DNA of 64,000 nt from Izemoplasma sp964435595 (GCA_964435595.1 CAYSZV010000003.1:1-64000), one strand, 5' to 3'. Counted from the stretch's first letter, positions 15,871 to 24,698 are shown. The notes: a model not told the origin generated them from the letters alone. Made by a program: numbers and translations.

Positions 15871-16840
15871 CATTGCTTGTTGAATCTTGATACTCAAAGA
15901 GTTTACTAAGCGGTCTATCTTGAAGAATATTTATCACACCTTGTGCTAAAATCTTCCCAACATTTAATTGTACAATCTTATCTATTTTCTTATATTCTGG
16001 AAGTTTAATTGTGTTCATACAAACAACTTCTTTAAGTACAGATTTCTCAATTAATTCAATAGCTGTACCACTTAATAACGGATGAGTACAAGCAGCATAT
16101 ACTTCTTTTGCACCTGCATCCATAACTGCTTGTGCAGCTTTTGTAATGCTTCCTGCTGTATCAATCATATCATCAATAATAATTGCAGTTTTACCTTCAA
16201 CATCTCCGACAAGTCCCATAACTTCCGAAACATTTGCTCTTGGACGTCTTTTATCTATAATCGCTATTTGGCAACCCATTACGTCACCCATTTTTCTTGC
16301 TCTAACAGCTCCACCGTGGTCTGGAGATACAATTACAATATCTTCTAAATTCTTATGTTTAAAGTAATCAACAATAATCGGTAATGCTCTAAAGTTGTCA
16401 ATTGGAATATCAAAGAATCCTTGGATTTGTGATGCATGCAGATCCATAGCTATAACCCTGGTTGCTCCTGCAGTCTCTAGTAAGTTTGCGACTAATTTAG
16501 CCGAGATTGGTTGTCTTGATCTTGCTTTTCTATCTTGCCTAGAATAACCATAATAAGGCATTATAATGTTAATCGATTTTGCAGAAGCGCGTTTCATTGC
16601 ATCAATCGTGATTAACAATTCCATTATATTCTCATTTACAGGTTCATGTGTTGGTTGTACCAAAAAAACATGATATCCTCTAACTGTTTCAGCAACATCA
16701 ATGCCAATTTCACCATCGGCAAATCTGCTTAAATCAATTGAACTTAATGGAATTCCTGAATATTTTGATATTTCTTCTGATAATTCTCTGTTTGCGCTTA
16801 AACTGAATAATTTGACTTTAGTTCCGTCAATAATTGCCAT
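15863..16840 (-). CDS. prs: Ribose-phosphate pyrophosphokinase (PRPP synthetase)
   Basis: A 325-residue class I PRPP synthetase, which makes PRPP from ribose 5-phosphate and ATP for purine, pyrimidine and aromatic amino-acid synthesis. Clear motifs are FADGEIG near 41, the flexible loop YYGYSRQDRKARSRQPISAK near 93-112, the active-site VIAMDLHASQIQGFF near 126-140 and the PRPP-binding loop IIIDDMIDTAGS near 216-227. The ATG at 16838-16840 follows a GGAGGT site; in-frame codons before it lack one. It follows spoVG as in Bacillus, but without glmU between. Confidence 0.97.
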   Translation of the reverse strand: MAIIDGTKVKLFSLSANRELSEEISKYSGIPLSSIDLSRFADGEIGIDVAETVRGYHVFLVQPTHEPVNENIMELLITIDAMKRASAKSINIIMPYYGYSRQDRKARSRQPISAKLVANLLETAGATRVIAMDLHASQIQGFFDIPIDNFRALPIIVDYFKHKNLEDIVIVSPDHGGAVRARKMGDVMGCQIAIIDKRRPRANVSEVMGLVGDVEGKTAIIIDDMIDTAGSITKAAQAVMDAGAKEVYAACTHPLLSGTAIELIEKSVLKEVVCMNTIKLPEYKKIDKIVQLNVGKILAQGVINILQDRPLSKLFEYQDSTSNEK

Positions 16841-16917
16841 GAAAAAGACCTCCAAAAAATATATATTTTCTCATACCGATAATACAATATCACTTTATAA
16901 TGCGAAAAGCAAAAATA

Positions 16918-16947
16918 AAATGCAACTTCTATAAAAAAGTTGCATTT
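16918..16947 (-). terminator. Intrinsic terminator of spoVG
   Basis: Eleven-base-pair stem AAATGCAACTT / AAGTTGCATTT with an A-rich loop, just downstream of the spoVG stop, with T-rich minus-strand flank. Confidence 0.82.
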
Positions 16948-16953
16948 ATCTAC

Positions 16954-17220
16954 TTACTCTTCTTCGTCTTCTAAATTGTTGTATGCTTCAATTACTGCAG
17001 CTTCTATGCGGTTTCTAGTTTCTTGATTGATTGGATGTGCAACATCTTTAAACTCGCCATTAGGCATTTTTCTGCTTGGCATAGCAACAAACAATCCAGC
17101 TTTCCCGTCAATAATGCGTAATTCATGAACAACAAAACAGTCGTCAATTGTGATTGCAGCAATAGCTTTCAATCTGTTTTGACCATTAAATTTTTTTACC
17201 CTAACGTCTGTAATATTCAT
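16954..17220 (-). CDS. spoVG: SpoVG family regulator
   Basis: An 88-residue SpoVG protein with the family core TDVRVKKF, KAIAAITIDDCFVVHELRII and AMPSRKMPNGEFKDVAHPIN. SpoVG is a small nucleic-acid-binding regulator found across Firmicutes and some Mollicutes, so it does not by itself show that the organism sporulates. The C-terminal tail is acidic (EDEEE). The ATG at 17218-17220 is preceded by GAGGTG. It sits between ispE and prs, a conserved neighbourhood. Confidence 0.95.
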   Translation of the reverse strand: MNITDVRVKKFNGQNRLKAIAAITIDDCFVVHELRIIDGKAGLFVAMPSRKMPNGEFKDVAHPINQETRNRIEAAVIEAYNNLEDEEE

Positions 17221-17305
17221 AATACACCTCGCAATTCCTTCTCTACTATCATAATTATATCACACGTGAAAACTTTTTCAAAATCATTTTTGTTGTAAAT
17301 ACAAA

Positions 17306-18148
17306 CTATAAAGTTTTAGTTATCACTGTGTAATAAGGCCTATTTAGTTGTGAAACGGTGTTTTCTAAGTATTTCTTTTTACGATTCAATACAAACATGG
17401 TTGATCCACTTCCACTCATCAATACACCTTTTGTTCCCAACTCTTGAAGTTCATTTTTGATGTCTTTTACTTTTGGCTCTAATCTAAACGTTGTAGATTC
17501 CATAAAATTATACAAATTATTCATCACTACCCCTACATCTCTATTTCTTAGTGCTTGAACCATTTCTGTATAATTTCTATGAGAAAATTCATTTGGATCT
17601 AAATTTTCAAATACCATTTTCGTCAAAACAGGTACTTTTGGATTCACAAGTAAGACATAGGCTTTTAATTTAGCGTTGATAAATTGAATTTTATCTCCAA
17701 CACCTTGTACTATAGCTAATTTATTATAGATACAGAATGGAATATCAGCTCCAAATCCAATTCCTAATTCTGCCATTTCATCAAGTTTCATCCCCAATTT
17801 GAACAAACGATTCAAACCCCTAATAGTAGCAGCAGCGTCTGCACTACCACCAGCAAGACCACCTGCAATCGGAATGTTTTTCTTAATTCTAATTTCTACT
17901 CCTTCTTTAATTTCAAATTCGTTCATTATAAAAGAAGCAACTTTATATATAACGTTTTCTTCGTCATTTTTTGTTATCTGTTTATTTGATACTATTTCAA
18001 CTTTGTTCTCTTTTATTTTTTTAAACGTCAACAAATCATGTAGTTCAAGTGGCGTCATAACCATTTCCATTTCATGATATCCGTCTGGTCGTTTGCTTAA
18101 AACATTAAGAAATAAGTTGATTTTTGCATATGCTTTTTCTTTTATCAT
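17306..18148 (-). CDS. ispE: 4-diphosphocytidyl-2-C-methyl-D-erythritol kinase
   Basis: IspE (280 aa) is the GHMP kinase of the MEP isoprenoid pathway, phosphorylating CDP-methylerythritol. Visible are the N-terminal KAYAKINLFLNVLSKRPDGYHE, the ATP-binding IPIAGGLAGGSADAAATIRGLN near residues 90-110 and MSGSGSTMF near 255. The start ATG at 18146-18148 lies four bases after AGGTGAT. It shows that isopentenyl diphosphate is made through the MEP rather than the mevalonate route. It forms a conserved neighbourhood with rsmA and rnmV upstream, though a terminator separates it from rsmA. Confidence 0.96.
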   Translation of the reverse strand: MIKEKAYAKINLFLNVLSKRPDGYHEMEMVMTPLELHDLLTFKKIKENKVEIVSNKQITKNDEENVIYKVASFIMNEFEIKEGVEIRIKKNIPIAGGLAGGSADAAATIRGLNRLFKLGMKLDEMAELGIGFGADIPFCIYNKLAIVQGVGDKIQFINAKLKAYVLLVNPKVPVLTKMVFENLDPNEFSHRNYTEMVQALRNRDVGVVMNNLYNFMESTTFRLEPKVKDIKNELQELGTKGVLMSGSGSTMFVLNRKKKYLENTVSQLNRPYYTVITKTL

Positions 18149-18209
18149 ATTCATCACCTATACTTTATTTTAACACATTTCAGTTTTAATGAATCTATTA
18201 TCTATAAAA

Positions 18210-18227
18210 AAAGCCCTATTGGGCTTT
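18210..18227 (-). terminator. Intrinsic terminator of rsmA
   Basis: Stem AAAGCCC / GGGCTTT with loop TATT overlaps the rsmA stop, followed by seven T on the minus strand. Confidence 0.85.
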
Positions 18228-19082
18228 GTTTTCGTTCATATAATCAGAAATATAGATAAAATCAGTAACACCCAAACTCTCAGCTCGTGCAAGAGGATTG
18301 TATTCCAATTCTTCTAACATGTTGATAGTATATGCTTTTGGTATGTTCATAGAAGCAAACAGATTGTTTGCCAATGTTTTTCTTCTCTGAGAAAAAGATG
18401 CTCTAACAATCCTATAAAACAGTTCTTCGTTAGCTGGCGAGACCTCTAATTCGTCTTTTACTACTAATTTTACAATTGCGCTGTCCACATTTGGTGCTGG
18501 AATAAATACACTTCTAGGAACTTTGAGGGAAATTTCTGCATTTGTTTTATATTGAATCGCTATACTCAAAGAGTTGTAATCTTTTGTACTAGGTTTAGAA
18601 GTAAGCCTTCTAGCAACTTCTAACTGCATCATAAGAACCATTTCTTTTATCTCTTTTGATTCCTCAATAATCTTCATAATAATTGGCGTTGTGATGTAAT
18701 AAGGTAAGTTTGCAACAACCACCACTTTATCATATTTTATACCCAAACTTTTAATATCTTCATCTATGCTGCTTTTTAGAAAGTCGCTATTTTTAATTGT
18801 TAACGCTCTATTTTTAAATGTGTTTTCTAATATTGGCATTAACTCACCGTCTATTTCATAAGCTAATACATGTTTAGACTGATTTAATAAATGTTCGGTA
18901 AGACTTCCCATTCCTGGTCCAATTTCAATGACCAAAGACTCTTTTGTTATAGAGGGTATGGCAACAATTTTTTGTAAAATATTTTGATCTACTAAGAAGT
19001 TTTGCCCAAACTTCTTTTTAATGTGAAACTCTTCACTTTTTATTGTTGCTTTCACATGTGTTGCTGTTCCAATTTTATTCAT
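18216..19082 (-). CDS. rsmA: 16S rRNA (adenine(1518)-N6/adenine(1519)-N6)-dimethyltransferase
   Basis: RsmA/KsgA (288 aa) dimethylates two adjacent adenosines near the 3' end of 16S rRNA. SAM-binding motif I is IEIGPGMGSLTEHLL (about residues 53-67), and the catalytic NLPYYITTPII (about 126-136) is intact. The N-terminal KKFGQNFLVDQ is characteristic. The ATG at 19080-19082 comes one base after the stop of rnmV, whose last codons contain its GAGGAGA ribosome binding site. rnmV-rsmA adjacency is typical of Firmicutes. Confidence 0.97.
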   Translation of the reverse strand: MNKIGTATHVKATIKSEEFHIKKKFGQNFLVDQNILQKIVAIPSITKESLVIEIGPGMGSLTEHLLNQSKHVLAYEIDGELMPILENTFKNRALTIKNSDFLKSSIDEDIKSLGIKYDKVVVVANLPYYITTPIIMKIIEESKEIKEMVLMMQLEVARRLTSKPSTKDYNSLSIAIQYKTNAEISLKVPRSVFIPAPNVDSAIVKLVVKDELEVSPANEELFYRIVRASFSQRRKTLANNLFASMNIPKAYTINMLEELEYNPLARAESLGVTDFIYISDYMNENKAQ

Positions 19083-19083
19083 A

Positions 19084-19635
19084 TCATTCTCCTCTCAACA
19101 AAAATTCTAACTCCTCTTTTGTAATATTAAACATATTTAGTTTCTTTAATAGTGTTTTTCCGTTACAAAGTCCTATACCGAGCGCTTCGGTAACTTTTTT
19201 TCTTAAGACTTTTGATCCTTTATCGCCAATTAAATTATAATAATATAAGTCTGTTATGATTAGATTTTTTGTATCGTTACTTTGTATGTATATTTTATCT
19301 AATGCTTGTTTAATCTTTTCAGTATCAGCATGTTCTATCCCGACTTTTGTTTTATTTTTATTGATACAATCAGATTTTTTCATAAATGCGTGTTTTGTTT
19401 CGCCCACGTAATCATTAATTATTCTTCTAATACGTTCCCCTTGATAATCTGGATCCAAAAATAGAATCAATCCTCTAGACTCGTTCAATTTCTTTAGTTC
19501 TTCTAAAGTATGTGTACTGATTTCCGAACCATTTGTGATTACTACATCAATATTTGAATATATCTCTTTTAATTTAGCAAGGTCGTGATAGCCTTCAACC
19601 ACCACAACCTCGTTTTGTTTATTCTGCAAGTCCAT
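19084..19635 (-). CDS. rnmV: Ribonuclease M5
   Basis: Ribonuclease M5 (183 aa) matures 5S rRNA. The N-terminal Toprim domain shows VVVVEGYHDLAKLKE (residues 10-24) and the acidic LFLDPDYQGERIRR (about 58-71). Its start overlaps the last 17 bases of the aldo/keto reductase gene, so translation may be coupled; its own ribosome binding site is weak (GAAAG). rsmA follows one base after its stop. Confidence 0.94.
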   Translation of the reverse strand: MDLQNKQNEVVVVEGYHDLAKLKEIYSNIDVVITNGSEISTHTLEELKKLNESRGLILFLDPDYQGERIRRIINDYVGETKHAFMKKSDCINKNKTKVGIEHADTEKIKQALDKIYIQSNDTKNLIITDLYYYNLIGDKGSKVLRKKVTEALGIGLCNGKTLLKKLNMFNITKEELEFLLRGE

Positions 19636-20758
19636 TGTCTTTCAAATACTCAACAAAATTACCTAATTCAGTTGGAATTTCAATATATTGAGGACATTTC
19701 GGTAAGCATTCTCCACATTCTATACATAAATCTGCGCTTTTCTTATTGTTTTTCAAACTACCATATTGCCATTTTACATATCCATCATTTTGATACATTG
19801 AATGTGTGTTAAATATTTTAAAATTACCAGGAATGTCTACACCATGAGGACATGGCATACAATAATTACATGATGTGCAATCAACTTTTGAAAGATTTAA
19901 AACTTCTTTTCTAACTTGTTCTATGATTTTTTGTTCTTCTTCGTTGAGGGGTTCAAATTTAGAAAAAGTCTTAATGTTGTCTTCCACTTGTTCCATGTTG
20001 CTCATCCCACTAAGTATAACCCTAACATTTGGCAGTGTTCCTACCCATCTAAATCCCCAAGATGCAATTGATTCATTTGGTCTATATGCTTTCATTTTCG
20101 CTTCAATATCATCATTAAACTTAACGATACTTCCACCCTTAACAGGTTCCATAACAATTACTGGTATTCCTTTTTTTGTAAGGATATGATATCCTTCTAT
20201 ACCTTGTTGGTGTTCCACATCCATATAGTTTAACTGAATTTGACAAAAGTCCCAGTTGTATAAATCTACCCATTTCTTGAATGTCTCCAAATCATCGTGG
20301 AAACTAAATCCTATATTTCTAATTTTACCTTCTTTTTTGTAACCTTCCAACTGTTCTAATAGTTTCAATTCTATTGTTTGATCATATCTCTGCTTGTTAA
20401 CAGCGTGAATTAGATAAAAATCAAAATATTCTACTCCACACTTTTCTAATTGTTTATGGAAAATACGATCAACATCTTCATTCGTTTTACAATCCCATAA
20501 AGGAAGTTTATCAGCTAAAAAATATGATTCTCTAGGGTACTCCTTCATAATTTCCTGAACTATTAATTCGCTTTTTCCTCCATGATATGGCCAAGCTGTA
20601 TCAATATAATTCACCCCTTTACTGAGGGCATATTTAACCATTTTCTTTGCTTTTGGAATGTCAACTTCGCCATCTTTCATCGGAAATCTCATACATCCAA
20701 ATCCTAATAAGGATACGTCTTTTTCTTGTTTATTGATTTTGATTGATCTTTTTTCCAT
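19619..20758 (-). CDS. Aldo/keto reductase with C-terminal 4Fe-4S domain
   Basis: A 379-residue fusion of an aldo/keto reductase barrel and a ferredoxin-like tail. The AKR part shows GFGCMRFP, the catalytic D-Y-K set in YIDTAWPYHGG (Asp and Tyr near 52-57), FLADKLP near 81 (Lys) and YLIHAVNK near 117 (His). The tail has two iron-sulfur-type motifs, CTSCNYCMPCPHGV near 296-309 and CIECGECLPKCPQ near 348-360. Such reductases are common in anaerobes; the substrate is unknown. It is followed by rnmV with overlap and preceded by a diacylglycerol kinase gene one base away, an unusual set of partners. Confidence 0.9.
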   Translation of the reverse strand: MEKRSIKINKQEKDVSLLGFGCMRFPMKDGEVDIPKAKKMVKYALSKGVNYIDTAWPYHGGKSELIVQEIMKEYPRESYFLADKLPLWDCKTNEDVDRIFHKQLEKCGVEYFDFYLIHAVNKQRYDQTIELKLLEQLEGYKKEGKIRNIGFSFHDDLETFKKWVDLYNWDFCQIQLNYMDVEHQQGIEGYHILTKKGIPVIVMEPVKGGSIVKFNDDIEAKMKAYRPNESIASWGFRWVGTLPNVRVILSGMSNMEQVEDNIKTFSKFEPLNEEEQKIIEQVRKEVLNLSKVDCTSCNYCMPCPHGVDIPGNFKIFNTHSMYQNDGYVKWQYGSLKNNKKSADLCIECGECLPKCPQYIEIPTELGNFVEYLKDNGLAE

Positions 20759-20759
20759 A

Positions 20760-21665
20760 TTAGTTCTCCTTAAAATATTTTTTCTTTGTTTCTGGGCTTA
20801 CAATTATTTCTATTGCTTGTTTCATTACTTCAATACTCAAATTCCCACTGTTAGCCTCTTCACCATCAGTATTCCATTTATGATGATGATCTGTTATGAT
20901 TCGTAATTTTTTTGTTCTGAATTTACGAACTCCAGGAATTACTTTAGGTGTTAGTATAAACGATATAAAATATAAAATGTTGTTAAAAAAAGGAATATAT
21001 TTATATAGTACAACGTCAACTTTTCCATCATCTAATCTAGGCTTATCGATAATATTAAATCCCGCAACCTTTTTAGAATTAACAACTAGCATTAAAGAGT
21101 AATACCCTTTAAATGTTCCACCATCATGTTCTATTTTTGCTTTCATCATTGGAATAGTGAAAAACTCTTTCACACCCGTTAAGAAATAAGCCACTGGACC
21201 CAAGAATTTTTTTAATCTTGAATCTGTTACATATGAAATATCTACATATGTTCCAATCGCACTAACATAAATAAACTTTCCTTTATTACTGTTTACTATG
21301 TCCATTTTGGTTGGAACACCCTCTAATATTAAATTAATCGCCTTTTCAACATTCTTTGGTATATTCAATGTGTTTGCGAAATCACAAGAAGTACCGGATG
21401 GAATATACCCCATTCTCGGTGTTTTTTTGAACTGAAGACCATTTATTACTTCATGAAGCGTTCCATCTCCACCCGAAACAACGAGTAAATCAAACTCTTT
21501 ATCGCAAATTTCACGCGCAATGCTTATTGCGTGCTTTGGTCTCTTTGTTTGAATAAACTCTAATTCGTATCCTGCATCATTAAATCTGCTTGCAACATAC
21601 TCCAATTTGTTTTTAAAATCCTCTTTACCACTAACAGGATTATAAATGAGTATACACTTCTTCAT
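20760..21665 (-). CDS. Diacylglycerol kinase family lipid kinase (DagK/YegS type)
   Basis: A 301-residue DAGK-catalytic-domain protein. It opens with ILIYNPVSGKEDFKN, has the nucleotide loop VVSGGDGTLHEVINGL near residues 63-78 and GTSCDFANTLNIP near 95-107, and ends with the second lobe carrying HKWNTDGEEA. The family phosphorylates diacylglycerol or related lipids to feed phospholipid recycling. The ATG at 21663-21665 follows AAGGTGTTT. It is the first gene of a cluster running to the aldo/keto reductase, rnmV and rsmA. Confidence 0.9.
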   Translation of the reverse strand: MKKCILIYNPVSGKEDFKNKLEYVASRFNDAGYELEFIQTKRPKHAISIAREICDKEFDLLVVSGGDGTLHEVINGLQFKKTPRMGYIPSGTSCDFANTLNIPKNVEKAINLILEGVPTKMDIVNSNKGKFIYVSAIGTYVDISYVTDSRLKKFLGPVAYFLTGVKEFFTIPMMKAKIEHDGGTFKGYYSLMLVVNSKKVAGFNIIDKPRLDDGKVDVVLYKYIPFFNNILYFISFILTPKVIPGVRKFRTKKLRIITDHHHKWNTDGEEANSGNLSIEVMKQAIEIIVSPETKKKYFKEN

Positions 21666-21726
21666 AATAAACACCTTATTTCCACTGTTACATTATAACA
21701 TAACGAAACAGTTAACAGAAAACAAA

Positions 21727-21744
21727 AAAAGCCCTAAGGCTTTT
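21727..21744 (-). terminator. Intrinsic terminator of pta
   Basis: Stem AAAAGCC / GGCTTTT with loop CTAA overlaps the pta stop and is followed by T7 on the minus strand. Confidence 0.82.
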
Positions 21745-22705
21745 ATTTTATTAATACTTGCGCTGCGGTGATGATTGCTGTATTGTAGACATCTTCACTA
21801 TCGCATCCTCTAGATAAATCATTTACTGGACTATTTAATCCTGCTAAAATTGGACCCATAGCTTCAAAATTCCCTAATCTTTGTGCAATTTTATATCCTA
21901 TATTTCCACTATTTAAATCAGGAAATACAAATGTGTTTGCTTGTCCAGCAACTTCACTTTCAGGATACTTTTTCGCACCTACACTCGGTACATAAGCTGC
22001 ATCAAACTGCATTTCTCCATCAATTGGATATCCACTGTTTGCTGCTTTTGCTAATCTTGTAGCTTCAAGAACCTTTTCGGTTTCATCAGTCTTTGCACTA
22101 CCATTTGTACTAAAAGACAACATTGCTACTTTAGGTATAATTCCAAACATTTCAGCTGCTTTTGCGCTTTCTATTGCAAATTCAGCTAAATCTTGTGCAG
22201 TTGGATTTGGATTGATAGCACAATCACCAAAAATGAATTTTTGATTGTCTCTTACCATTAGGAAATATCCAAACGTTTTTGTAACTCCTGGTTTTGTTTT
22301 AATGATTTGTAATGCAGGTCTTACAGTTTCACCTGTAGAATGACACGCTCCACTAACAAGTCCATCTGCCATTCCCATATATACAAGCATGGTTCCAAAA
22401 TAGTTTTCATCTAACAACATTTTTCTCGCTTGTTCTTCGGTGTTTTTGCCTTTTCTTCTATTCACAAAACTTGCTACCATGTCTTCAAATAAATCGTTAT
22501 TATAAGGATCTATAAACACACAATCAGATACATCATACTTAGCTGGAACATTTTTCTTATTTCCAATTAGTATGGGCTTAATTAAACCCTCATCCTCTAA
22601 TCTTATAGCCGCTTCTAAAATGCGTTCATCGTTTGATTCAGGAAATACTATTTTTAACTCTTTCCCTTGGATTTTATTCTTCAATTCATTTATTATACTA
22701 GCCAT
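21743..22705 (-). CDS. pta: Phosphate acetyltransferase
   Basis: Pta (320 aa) interconverts acetyl-CoA and acetyl phosphate, the step before acetate kinase in fermentative ATP generation. Family motifs are KIVFPESNDERILEAA near residues 18-33, GMADGLVSGACHSTGETVRPALQIIKT near 110-136, and the C-terminal NTFVFPDLNSGNIGYKIAQRLG. The length matches the short form without the N-terminal regulatory domain. The ATG at 22703-22705 has AAGGAGTGG upstream. The region before it holds repeated TTTTACA motifs shared with the divergent ppaX gene. Confidence 0.96.
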   Translation of the reverse strand: MASIINELKNKIQGKELKIVFPESNDERILEAAIRLEDEGLIKPILIGNKKNVPAKYDVSDCVFIDPYNNDLFEDMVASFVNRRKGKNTEEQARKMLLDENYFGTMLVYMGMADGLVSGACHSTGETVRPALQIIKTKPGVTKTFGYFLMVRDNQKFIFGDCAINPNPTAQDLAEFAIESAKAAEMFGIIPKVAMLSFSTNGSAKTDETEKVLEATRLAKAANSGYPIDGEMQFDAAYVPSVGAKKYPESEVAGQANTFVFPDLNSGNIGYKIAQRLGNFEAMGPILAGLNSPVNDLSRGCDSEDVYNTAIITAAQVLIK

Positions 22706-22730
22706 TTTACCACTCCTTTTGCCGTTTTTA

Positions 22731-22782
22731 TTTTACAACTTTTTACAGATAAATCAATTGTTTTTACATCAATTCTGTAAAA
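22731..22782. promoter_or_regulatory. Cluster of TTTTACA repeats between divergent pta and ppaX
   Basis: TTTTACA occurs at 22731-22737, 22741-22747 and 22762-22768, and inverted (TGTAAAA) at 22776-22782. TTTTACAGA (22741-22749) and TCTGTAAAA (22774-22782) form a perfect nine-base inverted repeat. A pta promoter (TTGATT, 16 bases, TAAAAT on the minus strand) would lie within this block, so it may be an operator. No regulator is assigned. Confidence 0.4.
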
Positions 22783-22817
22783 TTACTATTTATGGTACAA
22801 TATGTGTAGGTGATAGC

Positions 22818-23477
22818 ATGAAAAAAATAGACACAGTTCTGTTTGATTTAGATGGAACATTAATAAATACCAACGAAATCATTATTCAAAGTTTTCAGTA
22901 TACCTTTAAAACCCATTTCCCAAACGTTGAAATGGATGTTGAAAAAATTCTAACATTCATCGGCCCAACGTTACAACAAACATTTAGTGAATATACAAAT
23001 GATCCGTTTTTAATTCAAGACATGATTGATTCATATAGAAAACATTATGTAGAAAACGAAATGGGATTGTTTGAAATTTACCCCGATGTAATTGAGGTAG
23101 TTACGAATTTGAAGGAGAAAGGGTATAAACTCGGTATCGTCACTTCGAAATTCAAAGAAGCAGCATGGCCAAGTTTTACTCATTACGATCTTGATCAGTT
23201 GTTTGATGTATTTATATCTTTAGATGAAGTTGAAATTCCTAAACCCGATAGAAACCCAATTGATTTGGCTCTCTCTCGATTTGACACAACAGTTGGTGCA
23301 ATAATGATAGGTGACAACAAAAGTGACATATTAGCTGGTAAAAATGCAGGTATATACAGTGCTGGTGTAGCCTGGAGCATAAAAGGGGCTGCATATTTAA
23401 TGCAAGCAGAACCAGATTTTATGTTAGCTAATATGAAAGACATATATAGAGTCTTAGATAAAATAGAGGAGGATTAA
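22818..23477 (+). CDS. ppaX: HAD-family phosphatase, PpaX-like pyrophosphatase
   Basis: A 219-residue haloacid-dehalogenase hydrolase with motif I DTVLFDLDGTLINTN (residues 5-19), motif II TSK near 112, motif III KPDRNP near 141 and motif IV MIGDNKSDILAGKNAG near 161-176. The GVAWSIKG stretch near residue 184 resembles PpaX, which hydrolyses pyrophosphate formed by HPr dephosphorylation, but Gph-type phosphoglycolate phosphatases are close relatives. The true start is the ATG at 22818 with GTAGGTGAT upstream; the longer in-frame sequence covers the promoter region. hit follows two bases after its stop. Confidence 0.82.
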   Translation: MKKIDTVLFDLDGTLINTNEIIIQSFQYTFKTHFPNVEMDVEKILTFIGPTLQQTFSEYTNDPFLIQDMIDSYRKHYVENEMGLFEIYPDVIEVVTNLKEKGYKLGIVTSKFKEAAWPSFTHYDLDQLFDVFISLDEVEIPKPDRNPIDLALSRFDTTVGAIMIGDNKSDILAGKNAGIYSAGVAWSIKGAAYLMQAEPDFMLANMKDIYRVLDKIEED

Positions 23478-23479
23478 TA

Positions 23480-23890
23480 ATGGATTGTATTTTTTGTAAA
23501 ATTTTAGATAACGAGATTCCTTCATACAAAATTTATGAAGATGAGAATGTATTAGCTTTCCTTGATATCACACAAGGAACAAAGGGACACACTTTAATTA
23601 TCCCAAAAAAACATGTTAAAAATGTATATGAATTAGATGAAGAAACTGCGACTAAAGTGTTTAGTGTTGTTCCAAAAATTGCCAAAGCATTAAAATTGGC
23701 TTTCAATCCTATTGGTTTAAATATTGTAAATAATAACGACCAACCTTTACAAAGCGTATTTCATTTTCACATTCATTTAATTCCTAGATATGAAAATGAT
23801 GGAATGGTTTTATCAACTTTAAATAATTATGGGAAATTCAATGATGATTACTTGAGTGCATTGGTTTCATTGGTTAAAAAAGAATTGTAG
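23480..23890 (+). CDS. hit: HIT family nucleotide-binding protein
   Basis: A 136-residue Hint-branch HIT protein that likely hydrolyses nucleoside phosphoramidates or related adenylates. The N-terminal metal or structural motif CIFCKILDNEIPS (residues 3-15) and the histidine triad HFHIHLIPR near residues 94-102 are intact. It is translated from an ATG two bases after ppaX, with GGAGG inside the end of ppaX. Confidence 0.94.
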   Translation: MDCIFCKILDNEIPSYKIYEDENVLAFLDITQGTKGHTLIIPKKHVKNVYELDEETATKVFSVVPKIAKALKLAFNPIGLNIVNNNDQPLQSVFHFHIHLIPRYENDGMVLSTLNNYGKFNDDYLSALVSLVKKEL

Positions 23891-23950
23891 ATAACGTTCA
23901 AATTATATGATGTTCCCTTATTGATTTCATAAAAAGAATTGTTAAAAATA

Positions 23951-23986
23951 AAACACTTGAATTGTGAATATATTCAAGTGTTTTTT
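23951..23986 (+). terminator. Intrinsic terminator of the ppaX-hit operon
   Basis: Twelve-base-pair stem AAACACTTGAAT / ATTCAAGTGTTT followed by a run of T. The remaining sequence to 24075 shows nothing recognisable. Confidence 0.85.
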
Positions 23987-24075
23987 ATATGTATTTTAAT
24001 GTGCAGTTATGTTCTTGTATTCTTTACTTTTACTTTTAAATTTATAAGTGAAAGTTCCTATCATATGGTGAGCAT

Positions 24076-24624
24076 TTATTTTCTATAATGAATGTTTATT
24101 GAAAATTCAGAAGCAATCAAACTATCATTCAAATATTGGTGATTTACATCAGCTTTAAAGCGAAAAGATTCTCCCCGGTCAATGTAATAATATTGTCCTT
24201 CCATAACAATGGTAATACCACCTTTATAGACTGTGATTATCTCAATAGCTCCTTTTGATCTAGCACCAAATTCATACCTTCCTTGTGATTCAATTTCAAC
24301 CCTATACATCTCAAAGTTATGATCGTGGCTATAAGGTAATATTGAATATAGTTTTACATTTCCTTGATCAAACAACTTTGGTTTCCCAATTTTGATTAAG
24401 TCAGTATCATTTTTATGTTCCTCAGTCAAAGAGCTGAACGGAATTTTTAGACCGTTTGCAATTTTCCAAAGAACATTAACTGATGGGCTTGATTCCCCTC
24501 TTTCCACTTGACCTAACATGCTTTTTGAGACGTCGGCTAATTTAGACAACTTTTCTAAACTGAGACCCCTTTCTTCTCTTATTTCCTTAATGTTACTACC
24601 TACTATATCGTTTATTTGAGCCAT
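24076..24624 (-). CDS. XRE-cupin transcriptional regulator
   Basis: A 182-residue regulator. The N-terminal helix-turn-helix (about residues 9-63, with LSLEKLSKLADVSKSMLGQVERGESSPSVNVLWKIA) is joined to a C-terminal cupin sensor domain (about 105-180). Such XRE-cupin proteins, of the PuuR/SinR-like group, commonly sense a small metabolite and control nearby genes. The ATG at 24622-24624 follows AGGAGT. It is monocistronic, with tandem repeats in its leader that look autoregulatory. The metabolite cannot be told from sequence. Confidence 0.9.
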   Translation of the reverse strand: MAQINDIVGSNIKEIREERGLSLEKLSKLADVSKSMLGQVERGESSPSVNVLWKIANGLKIPFSSLTEEHKNDTDLIKIGKPKLFDQGNVKLYSILPYSHDHNFEMYRVEIESQGRYEFGARSKGAIEIITVYKGGITIVMEGQYYYIDRGESFRFKADVNHQYLNDSLIASEFSINIHYRK

Positions 24625-24640
24625 AAAATTACTCCTATCC

Positions 24641-24676
24641 GTTATTATATACAATCGTGCGTTATTACACTCGTGC
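24641..24676. repeat. Tandem imperfect repeat in the XRE-cupin leader (possible operator)
   Basis: Two copies of GTTATTA-(spacer)-TCGTGC stand in tandem, at 24641-24660 (seven-base spacer) and 24661-24676 (three-base spacer). They lie between the promoter and the start of the regulator gene, a common place for autoregulatory operators. Confidence 0.5.
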
Positions 24677-24698
24677 ACTATAACAATTTATATAGTTT

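Noticed and set aside
16954..17220. SpoVG as evidence for sporulation
   Set aside because: SpoVG occurs in many non-sporulating Firmicutes, and no sporulation gene such as spoIIR, yabG or sspF is found at the expected places in this neighbourhood.
22572..22817. In-frame N-terminal extension of about 80 residues on the ppaX reading frame
   Set aside because: It runs through the pta-ppaX promoter region and antisense to pta; the HAD motif I and the ribosome binding site place the start at 22818.
23987..24075. Possible small RNA or gene in the interval after the hit terminator
   Set aside because: No open reading frame, promoter or hairpin could be supported.
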